Shown one piece after another: positions 1 through 6,305 of a DNA stretch of 10,747 nt. The stretch comes from Flavobacteriales bacterium UBA4011. GTDB lineage: Bacteria > Bacteroidota > Bacteroidia > Flavobacteriales_D > Crocinitomicaceae. The translations under genes were made by a program, and so were the position numbers. The stretch covers positions 1 through 10,747 of the forward strand of contig DGBF01000077.1 of NCBI GenBank assembly GCA_002384725.1, given 5' to 3'. The first letter of the stretch is position 1; every line of letters starts with the position of its first letter. Below the pieces are notes generated by a model that had not been told where the DNA came from, did no database searches, and saw only the letters and a program-made list of their open reading frames with translations.

Positions 1-158
1 TGAACTTGAAATTCGAAAGACCAGTTTCATTCTGCTTATTGACGGATAATACCTTGCAGCAATCTTTGGATAGATCAGGAGGAAAACACGGTAACAAAGG
101 CACTGAATGTGCAATTGCGTGTCTGAAAATGATTGACCTAAAGCGCTCCCTCTTTTAA
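1..158 (+). CDS. ribH: 6,7-dimethyl-8-ribityllumazine synthase, C-terminal part (5' end outside window)
   Basis: An open frame enters from the left edge (full codons from position 3) and stops at TAA 156-158, giving 51 visible residues. The tail matches the end of lumazine synthase: an RPVSFCLLTDNTLQQSLDRS stretch corresponds to the family's 'PVxFGVLTTxxxxQAxxRA', followed by GGKHGNKGTECA, which corresponds to 'GTKAGNKGxEAA', with the conserved Arg and Lys of the phosphate-binding site (visible residues 24 and 28). The enzyme condenses 5-amino-6-ribitylamino-uracil with 3,4-dihydroxy-2-butanone 4-phosphate in riboflavin synthesis and forms cytoplasmic pentamers or 60-mers. The catalytic His lies in the missing N-terminal part. 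The family is usually about 150-165 residues, so roughly the last third is present. glmM follows after 12 bases, so they are likely cotranscribed. The fragment is short, but the motif match is specific. Confidence 0.88.
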   Translation, partial: NLKFERPVSFCLLTDNTLQQSLDRSGGKHGNKGTECAIACLKMIDLKRSLF

Positions 159-170
159 AACTTATTTCGA

Positions 171-1556
171 ATGACATTAATTAAATCAATATCTGGCATC
201 CGTGGAACGATAGGCGGCACGGTCAACAATAGCCTTACTCCTGTTGATGCAGTCAAATTTGCAGCCGCATATGGAACATGGTTGCAATCTGCTCACCCAG
301 AGAAGAAAATGAAAGTTGTTATTGGACGTGACGCCCGTATTTCGGGACAAATGATTTCGAATCTTGTCGTGTCCACCTTATCTGGTTTGGGTATCGATGT
401 GGTTGACTTAGGTCTCTCCACTACTCCAACTGTCGAAATTGCAGTGCCAATGGAAAATGCCCAAGGCGGAATTATCCTAACGGCAAGTCACAACCCGAAA
501 CAATGGAATGCCCTTAAATTGTTGAACGAAAAAGGCGAATTTATTTCAGGTGCCGATGGCGAAATGGTATTGGATATCGCTGAACGTGAAGCATTTGATT
601 TTGCAGAAGTGGATGATTTAGGAACCATTACCGAAAACGATACGTATCTTCAAAAACACATAGAAGCTGTTTTGGCTTTGCCTTTGGTAGATAAAAAAGC
701 TATTACAGAAGCTAATTTTCACGTTGTGGTTGACGCAGTAAATTCAACAGGTGGAATATTCGTCCCTGCATTATTGAGAGCACTTGGTGTTACTCAAATA
801 ACAGAAATGTATTGCGATCCTACGGGTGAGTTTCCACATAATCCAGAACCTTTACCGGAACATTTAACCGATCTTTCATCAAAAATCGTTGAAAGTAAAG
901 CAGATGTTGGAATCACAGTGGATCCAGATGTTGACCGTTTGGCGCTAGTTTGTGAAGATGGCAGCATGTTTGGCGAAGAATATACACTCGTTGCTTGTGC
1001 GGATTACGTTTTGACCCATACTCCTGGAGCAACAGTATCTAATTTATCTTCCACTCGAGCGTTACGCGATGTAACAGAAAGTCGAGGTTTGCTGTACACT
1101 GCTTCTGCCGTTGGTGAAGTGAATGTAGTAACCGCTATGAAAGCTACAAACGCGGTGATTGGTGGAGAAGGAAATGGTGGAATCATCTATCCAGAATCGC
1201 ATTATGGTCGTGATTCTTTGGTTGGAATTGCATTGTTCCTTTCTTTATTGGCCCACAAAAAAATGACTGTTTCTCAATTGAGAGATAGTTATCCGAAATA
1301 CACAATATCCAAGAACAAGATACAATTGACACCTGAAATCGACGTGGACAAAGTACTAGTCGATATGGCAGCGAAATACGCAAACGAAGAGGTTGATACA
1401 ACGGATGGTGTAAAAATTTACATAGCCAAAGAATGGGTACACTTGCGAAAAAGCAATACCGAACCCATCATTCGCATCTACGCCGAAAGTAAAACTGCCG
1501 ATACAGCTAACTCTCTAGCAGAAAGAATCATTACCGAAATAAAAGCAATCATCTAA
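171..1556 (+). CDS. glmM: Phosphoglucosamine mutase (alpha-D-phosphohexomutase family)
   Basis: 461 residues, full family length. It interconverts glucosamine-6-phosphate and glucosamine-1-phosphate in the cytoplasm, on the path to UDP-GlcNAc for peptidoglycan and LPS. All four active-site elements are visible. The phosphoserine loop is TASHNPKQWNALK, with Ser106 as phosphoryl carrier. The Mg2+ loop is DPDVDR (Asp251, 253, 255). The sugar-binding loop is GGEGNGG (331-337, Glu333). The phosphate-binding loop is RKSNTEPIIR (426-435). The N-terminal SISGIRGTIGG is also typical. RKSNTEP in place of the common RPSGTEP and GEGNGG in place of GEQSGH are, as far as I know, the form usual for Bacteroidota members annotated GlmM. 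Phosphomannomutase/phosphoglucomutase activity cannot be excluded from sequence alone. The start ATG follows the ribH stop by 12 bases with no Shine-Dalgarno sequence, as usual for this phylum. Confidence 0.92.
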   Translation: MTLIKSISGIRGTIGGTVNNSLTPVDAVKFAAAYGTWLQSAHPEKKMKVVIGRDARISGQMISNLVVSTLSGLGIDVVDLGLSTTPTVEIAVPMENAQGGIILTASHNPKQWNALKLLNEKGEFISGADGEMVLDIAEREAFDFAEVDDLGTITENDTYLQKHIEAVLALPLVDKKAITEANFHVVVDAVNSTGGIFVPALLRALGVTQITEMYCDPTGEFPHNPEPLPEHLTDLSSKIVESKADVGITVDPDVDRLALVCEDGSMFGEEYTLVACADYVLTHTPGATVSNLSSTRALRDVTESRGLLYTASAVGEVNVVTAMKATNAVIGGEGNGGIIYPESHYGRDSLVGIALFLSLLAHKKMTVSQLRDSYPKYTISKNKIQLTPEIDVDKVLVDMAAKYANEEVDTTDGVKIYIAKEWVHLRKSNTEPIIRIYAESKTADTANSLAERIITEIKAII

Positions 1557-1561
1557 AAACA

Positions 1562-1579
1562 CTCCGCGATCTCCGCGAT
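1562..1579. repeat. Perfect tandem duplication of a GC-rich 9-mer between glmM and the methyltransferase gene
   Basis: CTCCGCGAT occurs twice back to back (1562-1570 and 1571-1579), filling most of the 31-base gap between the two genes. It is strikingly GC-rich for this AT-rich gap. From memory, similar 'CTCTGCGNTCTCTGCG' strings recur between genes in Bacteroidota genomes, so it may be one copy of a dispersed short repeat. Only the local tandem copy is seen directly. Confidence 0.5.
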
Positions 1580-1587
1580 AAAACCCA

Positions 1588-2439
1588 ATGGATAAACTAA
1601 AATCTCTATATCGTTTCATTTCTGGTAAGCATCAAACCGTTCATTTGGACTATAAAGTCGATGCTAAACCGCGATTTCCAATATCAGGACATCCACAGCT
1701 GAAAACGGTTATTGATGCGAATAGAGCGGAATATTCGGCAACATTGAAGGCTTTCCTAGGTTTTAAAGACCAAATTCAATCCATTAAAAAAGGATCTGAT
1801 GAAAAAGATGAAAATCTTCCAACTTGGAACAACGAATTTCTGCCAGGACTAGATATAGTTGGGATTTACGGAATGATTGCCACAAAAAAACCGAAAAAGT
1901 ATATCGAAATTGGTTCTGGGAATTCGACGAAAGTAGCGAGAAAAGCAATAACGGACAACCATTTGGAAACTCAGATTATTTCTATTGATCCTTATCCTAG
2001 AGCGAATATTGACCATTTATCGGACAAGGTTATTCGTGAACCATTTGAAAATTTAAAAGATATACAATTCATCATTGACGAATTGAATGAAAACGATATT
2101 CTGTTCATCGATAATTCACATCGGATTTTTCCAAATTCGGATGCGATGATTTGTTTCTTGGAACTTCTTCCTCAATTGAAAAAAGGCGTTATCGTTCACA
2201 TTCACGACATCTATTTGCCCTACGATTATCCGCAGTTTATGTGCGATCGTTTTTACAACGAGCAGTATATGTTAGCCGCTTTTGTGTTGGCGAATCCAGA
2301 GAAATACAAAACTATCCTTCCGAACTTCTTCATCAGCGAGGATAAAGAGTTAAGCGAAAGCATAGCTCCAATGTGGGACCACACCAATTTGAAAGAGGTT
2401 GAAACACACGGTGGGTCGTACTGGTTGCAAATAAATTAG
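1588..2439 (+). CDS. Class I SAM-dependent methyltransferase, substrate unknown
   Basis: 283 residues, soluble, with no signal peptide or membrane segment. The Rossmann-fold SAM site is clear: motif I is YIEIGSGNST (105-114), the acidic end of beta-2 is ISIDPYPR (Asp134), and a motif IV-like ILFIDNSHR (171-179, Asp175) follows. Then comes the strand VIVHIHDIYLPYDYP (201-215), whose His/Asp cluster is common in the Methyltransf_24/CmcI-type group acting on small-molecule or sugar hydroxyls, sometimes with a metal. The first ~85 residues match nothing I recognise. The gene lies 31 bases after glmM on the same strand and is probably read from the ribH-glmM transcript. Neighbours do not reveal a substrate. 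The fold is well supported. O-methylation is an inference from the subgroup and not shown by the sequence. Confidence 0.8.
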   Translation: MDKLKSLYRFISGKHQTVHLDYKVDAKPRFPISGHPQLKTVIDANRAEYSATLKAFLGFKDQIQSIKKGSDEKDENLPTWNNEFLPGLDIVGIYGMIATKKPKKYIEIGSGNSTKVARKAITDNHLETQIISIDPYPRANIDHLSDKVIREPFENLKDIQFIIDELNENDILFIDNSHRIFPNSDAMICFLELLPQLKKGVIVHIHDIYLPYDYPQFMCDRFYNEQYMLAAFVLANPEKYKTILPNFFISEDKELSESIAPMWDHTNLKEVETHGGSYWLQIN

Positions 2440-2460
2440 TTAGACTGGGTGTTAATTGGA

Positions 2461-2552
2461 ACGCTGATGACACTGATACCGACGATTTTTACAGATTTTT
2501 TTAAGTTATTTCACTTTTTTCTTCGTTAATCTGCATAACCCGTTAAATCTGT
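2461..2552. repeat. Inverted-repeat, dispersed-repeat-like intergenic segment
   Basis: The ~220-base gap after the methyltransferase gene contains ACGCTGATGACACTGAT at its start and two facing arms, ACAGATTT (2491-2498) and AAATCTGT (2545-2552), with further AATCTG words (2528-2533) in the right half. The 'CGCTGAT...ACTGAT...ACAGATTTTT / AATCTG...AAATCTGTG' layout resembles, from memory, a family of intergenic repeats common in Bacteroidota genomes. No frame is open through it. Nothing else is evident in 2440-2657 apart from AT-rich sequence; no good TAnnTTTG promoter box was seen there. Confidence 0.45.
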
Positions 2553-2657
2553 GCTCAAAATATTACCAAAACACAAACCTTTGCATTAAAGAGCTGTATA
2601 GGGATTCTTAGTAATGTTATTGATCATAAATCTCTTTTTCTTTGTTAAATTTAAGAC

Positions 2658-2953
2658 ATGAAGCAATTCCTCTTATTATTCGGTATCCAATTTTTTTTAC
2701 TTTTTTATACGCTCAAAAACCCTTTTCTGCGGAGAATAAAGAGTACATTATCGAGTTGATGGAAGACTTGCCCGATAGTGTGGAATTAGCGATTTCAATT
2801 CTTGGCGGAACGAATGGATTTATCTCTTCCCTTAGTTTTGAGACTGAAAATCAGAAAGGTGCAGTTGTTCTCTCCAATTTATCCCCAAGCCACAAAAGTT
2901 CAGGTAAAATTTCTGGATCTTCTATTCAATTGCTTAAAAATATATTGAAATAA
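2658..2953 (+). pseudogene. Remnant of a secreted serine hydrolase (class C beta-lactamase-like), internally deleted and frameshifted
   Basis: The ATG at 2658 begins a signal peptide, MKQFLLLFGIQFF, but this frame stops after 33 codons. The -1 frame carries the natural continuation TFLYA-QKPFSAENKEYII, so a shift falls in the T8 tract 2691-2698; one extra T would restore a perfect signal peptide with an LYA cleavage site. The downstream frame then runs to TAA 2951-2953. Its end, GGTNGFISSLSFETENQKGAVVLSN, matches the third active-site element and last strands of serine hydrolases ('HNGGTGGFxSxxxFxPxxxxxVVVLSN'). The preceding DLPDSVELAISIL looks like the first strand of the same family. The SxxK and YxN elements and about 250 residues between are absent, so the product cannot be an active hydrolase. 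A TTG at 2642 gives an open frame without a signal peptide, which I consider spurious. Confidence 0.65.
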
Positions 2954-2987
2954 CAAAAGCGAAACCCTTTCGAGCTTCGCTTTTGTT
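2952..2987. terminator. Bidirectional hairpin between convergent genes
   Basis: A perfect 12-bp stem, AACAAAAGCGAA (2952-2963) with TTCGCTTTTGTT (2976-2987), encloses a 12-base loop. The left arm starts inside the stop codon of the serine-hydrolase remnant. The right arm ends in a T-rich run on the plus strand, and on the minus strand the sequence after the stem is also AT-rich, so it can end both the plus-strand remnant and the minus-strand lipoprotein gene that stops at 3011. Confidence 0.8.
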
Positions 2988-3010
2988 TAGTAAGAGATGA
3001 TTAGTGCCTC

Positions 3011-3979
3011 TTAAGGTAAATTACTCAATGCAGTTGCCAATTGTGCTGGCGTCATTTGCGTTAAAGATGGTAAAACTTCAATGTGATTGTTCACAATTGT
3101 CGCTGGAACGATTGACACATGTGGATTTCCAGCTATCATCGCAATTGCTATAAAATGAACTGACATCCCAACAGGAAGTGTATAATTAGGAGCTGTAGTG
3201 AAATTTCCACCTGAGAATCCATATAGATTACAAATAGTGTTTATTCCATCTACAGATAAGAACAAAAGCATATTGTTATTGGTAAAACCTGAAGTCGGTG
3301 TCGCTTGAACAATTGTTTGAGGACCTGGATAACTATTAAAAAAATCGCAATTCACCCAATTCATTGAATCCGACCAGAAGGTGTATCCTCCTGTTTGTCC
3401 AAAAAACTGATTTGAGTCAGCCGCATTCCAAACTAAAGTATCAGGTGTTACTCCACCTTCACCATAAAACAAGCCCATATTAGGATCAATTGTCGTTGCT
3501 GGCATAGTCGATTGATAATTCATTCCCGGGGCCAATTTCAAATATTGACCGCCTTGTTTAGCGGTTACGCGCATTTCTCCGCCAGACGTTAACGGTTTCA
3601 ATGTGTTATCCCATTGACGTCCCATAGTTGCTGCATTCATTAAAATCATATCTTTCTTACTGAAGATTTCGATTAATTCTATCGTTACATTTCCAGTTAC
3701 TGCCACACCTGATTGGGTAACGAATGAGTTCGCATTAAAGGTAATTGTTGTTCCTTGAGCACCAGTTATAGTTGCACCTGCATCTTCATTTATCGTGAAG
3801 GATTGCTTTGCATTTTCCAAATTATCTGAAAGGAAATTCTTCAAATCCTGCAAACTCGCTTGAGCCGTAATTGGATTTGCTAAAGTAAACGTTTCCTCAG
3901 GAGTTTCTTTTTTCTTACATGCTGTAAAGGCCATCGCTCCTATGAGCGCAATTAAACCTAGTTTAATTTTAAAATTCAT
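3011..3979 (-). CDS. Putative lipoprotein of unknown function
   Basis: 322 residues. The N-terminus is a lipoprotein signal peptide: MNFKIKLGL, a hydrophobic core to residue 19 and a lipobox FTAC with Cys21 as the lipidated residue. CKKKETPEE after the Cys is a charged tether, with no clear surface-export signal. Residues ~68-120 form a beta-rich stretch (GATITGAQGTTITFNANSF, then SGVAVTGNVTIELIE) ending in FSKKDMILMNAATM. It resembles domains in Bacteroidota cell-envelope proteins that read 'GTxIxxPxNSFVxxxGxxVTGxVxIxxxE', possibly ZU5-related; this is a visual impression. The rest (GGEMRV, LKLAPGMNYQSTMPA, repeated Asn/Gly/Pro/Thr) is consistent with a beta-sandwich envelope protein. The function is not recognised. 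The gene is alone, with 161 bases upstream including a possible promoter and a C8 tract. Confidence 0.85.
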   Translation of the reverse strand: MNFKIKLGLIALIGAMAFTACKKKETPEETFTLANPITAQASLQDLKNFLSDNLENAKQSFTINEDAGATITGAQGTTITFNANSFVTQSGVAVTGNVTIELIEIFSKKDMILMNAATMGRQWDNTLKPLTSGGEMRVTAKQGGQYLKLAPGMNYQSTMPATTIDPNMGLFYGEGGVTPDTLVWNAADSNQFFGQTGGYTFWSDSMNWVNCDFFNSYPGPQTIVQATPTSGFTNNNMLLFLSVDGINTICNLYGFSGGNFTTAPNYTLPVGMSVHFIAIAMIAGNPHVSIVPATIVNNHIEVLPSLTQMTPAQLATALSNLP

Positions 3980-4027
3980 AGTTGTATTTTTTAGTGTGAC
4001 TTAATAAACGGAGCCAATTCACTTTTC

Positions 4028-4035
4028 GGGGGGGG
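4028..4035. repeat. Homopolymer G8 (C8 on the lipoprotein coding strand)
   Basis: Eight consecutive G on the plus strand within an AT-rich intergenic stretch, 49 bases ahead of the lipoprotein start codon and 5 bases after its possible -7 box. Such tracts are prone to length change by slippage. It may also be a site of sequencing error. Confidence 0.85.
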
Positions 4036-4039
4036 CGAT

Positions 4040-4047
4040 CAAAAATA
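4040..4047 (-). promoter_or_regulatory. Possible -7 box of the lipoprotein gene
   Basis: On the minus strand TATTTTTG matches the Bacteroidota -7 consensus TAnnTTTG and lies about 60 bases before the lipoprotein ATG. No TTG was found at the expected distance upstream, so only half the promoter is supported. The predicted start of transcription falls at or just before the C8 tract. Confidence 0.4.
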
Positions 4048-4140
4048 TTTTGTGTTTTTCGTTTTTATCTGCCATGCGACATAGTGAATCTTTAGATTTT
4101 TGATTGATATTTTCAATGTTTTTGTATTCATACTTCTATT

Positions 4141-5319
4141 TTAAGCGGATTTATGTTTTGGGTTGGCGTATGAATTCACATCATCCGCTGATATTACTTT
4201 ATCACAAAGTATAATTAATCTTTCGATTATGTTGCGTAATTCTCTGATGTTTCCTGACCAATCGACTGCCTTCAAAGCATCAACTGCCCCTTCAGAAAAC
4301 GATTTTCTAGGAATACCGTGTTCAGCACAGATTATCTTTAAGAAATGGTCGGCCAACAAAGGAATATCGTCTCTTCTATCGTTTAAAGATGGAACATGAA
4401 TCAAGATTACAGCTAAACGGTGGAATAAATCTTCTCGAAAGTTTCCTTCGGCAATTTCTTTACGCAAGTCCTTGTTGGTTGCCGCGATTACACGTGCATC
4501 GACTTTGATATCTTTTTCTCCACCTACTCGTTGGATGACATTTTCTTGCAAGGCACGAAGTACTTTTGCCTGAGCACTAGCCGACATATCACCAATTTCA
4601 TCTAAGAAAATCGTACCTCCACTCGCCAATTCAAACTTTCCTTTCTTCTGTTTGATCGCTGATGTAAAGGCTCCTTTTTCGTGACCAAACAACTCACTTT
4701 CAATCAATTCTGATGGAATAGCTGCACAATTCACCTCAATAAATGGATTCGATTTTCTACCACTATTGTCATGCAAAGAGCGAGCCACCAGTTCTTTCCC
4801 CGTGCCGTTTGCGCCTGTAACAAGCACCCGAGCATCAGATGGCGCGACTTTTTCAATCATTTCTTTGATCTGATTGATTTCGTTTGTTTCACCGATAATG
4901 CTACTTCCTTTGAAACGTTTTATCGTTTTCTTTAGGACTTCTTTTTCTTCAACAATCTTTGTGCGGTCGCCTGCATTTCTGACGGTAACCAAGATTCTAT
5001 TCAAGTCCAAGGGTTTCTCAATGAAATCAAAAGCGCCTTTCTTAATAGCTTGAACAGCAGTGTCGATATTTCCATGTCCACTAATCATAATAACCGGCGA
5101 ATCAATTTTTTCTTTTTGAAATGCTTCGAGAACTTCCATTCCGTCCATCAAAGGCATTTTGATATCACAGAAAATAATGTCGTATAGTTCAGCTCTCGCT
5201 TTTTCTAGACCTTCCTTTCCGTTTTCAGCTTCATCTACTTCAAACTCTTCGAATTCAAGAATCTCTTTTAATGCTCTGCGAATACTTTTTTCGTCGTCGA
5301 TGATAAGAATTTTACTCAT
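4141..5319 (-). CDS. Sigma-54-interacting response regulator lacking a DNA-binding domain
   Basis: 392 residues. Residues 1-~120 are a receiver domain with acidic pocket IIDDE (8-10), phosphoacceptor Asp52 in CDIKMP, Ser80 and Lys102 in EKPLD. Residues ~138-370 are a sigma-54 AAA+ domain: Walker A GANGTGKE (169-176), the sigma-54 contact loop GAFTSA (216-221), Walker [13 protein letters not shown] (Asp240, Glu241), sensor I AATN (279-282), arginine-finger region FREDLFHRL, and sensor [12 protein letters not shown]. Only ~22 residues follow, so the Fis-type HTH of NtrC-like proteins is absent. By family knowledge it would be phosphorylated by a histidine kinase (none in the window) and use ATP to open promoters held by sigma-54, here probably without binding an enhancer. 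The contact loop has Ser in place of the second Gly of GAFTGA. Its own promoter lies directly upstream. Confidence 0.92.
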   Translation of the reverse strand: MSKILIIDDEKSIRRALKEILEFEEFEVDEAENGKEGLEKARAELYDIIFCDIKMPLMDGMEVLEAFQKEKIDSPVIMISGHGNIDTAVQAIKKGAFDFIEKPLDLNRILVTVRNAGDRTKIVEEKEVLKKTIKRFKGSSIIGETNEINQIKEMIEKVAPSDARVLVTGANGTGKELVARSLHDNSGRKSNPFIEVNCAAIPSELIESELFGHEKGAFTSAIKQKKGKFELASGGTIFLDEIGDMSASAQAKVLRALQENVIQRVGGEKDIKVDARVIAATNKDLRKEIAEGNFREDLFHRLAVILIHVPSLNDRRDDIPLLADHFLKIICAEHGIPRKSFSEGAVDALKAVDWSGNIRELRNIIERLIILCDKVISADDVNSYANPKHKSA

Positions 5320-5337
5320 GTGTTTTTATTTGAATAC

Positions 5338-5368
5338 CAAAGATAATTTTTAATCGACAAGGGACAAA
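5338..5368 (-). promoter_or_regulatory. Promoter of the sigma-54 response regulator gene
   Basis: On the minus strand, TTTG (5365-5368, -33 element) is followed, 19 bases after its TTG, by TATCTTTG (5338-5345, -7 element), an exact match to the Bacteroidota TTG-N19-TAnnTTTG promoter. Transcription should start about 10-15 bases before the ATG at 5319, leaving a very short leader. It lies in the 89-base gap after the Ppx/GppA gene, so the regulator can be expressed independently of the ABC operon. Confidence 0.75.
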
Positions 5369-5408
5369 TTCAATTAATATTGGATAATGGACCAATGTGG
5401 TAGGATGC

Positions 5409-6305
5409 TTATATCTGATCGCTATGTACAGCTCCCTCTTTCAATGAATATGGCGAGATTACAATCTTCGTCGTTTTTAATTTTTCCATTAACCAAAGCG
5501 TCTTCACTGCTGTTATAGGTGCCATAAGCTTATGAATGGGAAGAATAAATTGATTTCTTTCTCTTTGTTCCAGTGTACTTCGAACAGTTTGCTCCAATAC
5601 TTCTTTGAAAATTTGTATTTCCAAGGGATAGATTTTTGCTTCTTTCGGAAATTTTTTCAGATATATCAACTCCCAAAAGGTCTCGAAACTGCCAGATGAA
5701 CCAATCATGAGCGGCTCAACACGATGATTCAAAAAACCTTCACTGTGCGTTTGGAGATAATTTCTAATACTCTGAATATCCTCTAATGTCAAAGGGTCAC
5801 TTAGTTCAAACTTCTGATAAATTCGAGAAACCCCAATATTTAGGCTAGCAACGTCATGCACCACTGCATTATCCGCAAAAATGATTTCAGTGCTTCCACC
5901 ACCTATGTCGATAATAACTCCTTTTTCCTTGAAATCATACAATTGATGAACACCGTGATAAATCAATTCTGCCTCTTTGAAACCTGATATTATTTGAACC
6001 TCTAATTTGAACTTGCTTTTAATTCTACTTACGAATTCATCCGTGTTTTCCGCATCTCGCATTGCGGACGTGCCAAAAGTATGAATAGTTTGTACGGCTA
6101 ATTCTTTCGTTTTTTCTAAAAAGTGACCAATTGCTTCCATGCCACGCAAGATAGATTCTTCTGTTAGACACTTATTGTTTATCCCGCCCATACCGATAGC
6201 AACGCCAATTTTATCAGTGAAAACAACATCAATTTGGTTTCCATTCACATCTGCTACGAGCAAATTAAAGGTATTTGTCCCAAGATCGATGATGGCCTTT
6301 CTCAT
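5409..6305 (-). CDS. Ppx/GppA-family phosphatase (exopolyphosphatase or pppGpp phosphatase)
   Basis: 298 residues: the two actin-like (ASKHA) subdomains of the family without the long C-terminal extension of E. coli Ppx (~510 residues). The phosphate-1 loop is IDLGTNTFNLLVAD (6-19). A conserved FGTSAMRDAEN follows (77-87), then GFKEAEL with the catalytic-type Glu (E111/E113) and the phosphate-2 loop IIDIGGGSTEI (131-141). GSSGSFET further on matches the third nucleotide/phosphate contact. The family releases orthophosphate from polyphosphate or converts pppGpp to ppGpp; sequence alone does not choose between them. Its ATG abuts the permease stop codon (TAGATG), so translation is probably coupled and it belongs to the ABC transporter operon. 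No functional link to the transporter is established. Confidence 0.88.
   Translation of the reverse strand: MRKAIIDLGTNTFNLLVADVNGNQIDVVFTDKIGVAIGMGGINNKCLTEESILRGMEAIGHFLEKTKELAVQTIHTFGTSAMRDAENTDEFVSRIKSKFKLEVQIISGFKEAELIYHGVHQLYDFKEKGVIIDIGGGSTEIIFADNAVVHDVASLNIGVSRIYQKFELSDPLTLEDIQSIRNYLQTHSEGFLNHRVEPLMIGSSGSFETFWELIYLKKFPKEAKIYPLEIQIFKEVLEQTVRSTLEQRERNQFILPIHKLMAPITAVKTLWLMEKLKTTKIVISPYSLKEGAVHSDQI

Noticed and set aside
2642..2657. TTG start giving a 103-codon open frame over the serine-hydrolase remnant
   Set aside because: The extra residues LNLRHEAIPLIIRYP do not look like a signal peptide, while the ATG at 2658 in another frame encodes a good one that continues into the same downstream frame after a one-base shift.
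4087..4098. AATCTTTAGATT short palindrome after the response regulator gene
   Set aside because: Too short and AT-rich to call a terminator or operator.
5379..5396. ATTGG/CCAAT hairpin after Ppx/GppA as a terminator
   Set aside because: The stem is only 5 bp and no T run follows on the minus strand; it sits just upstream of the response regulator promoter.
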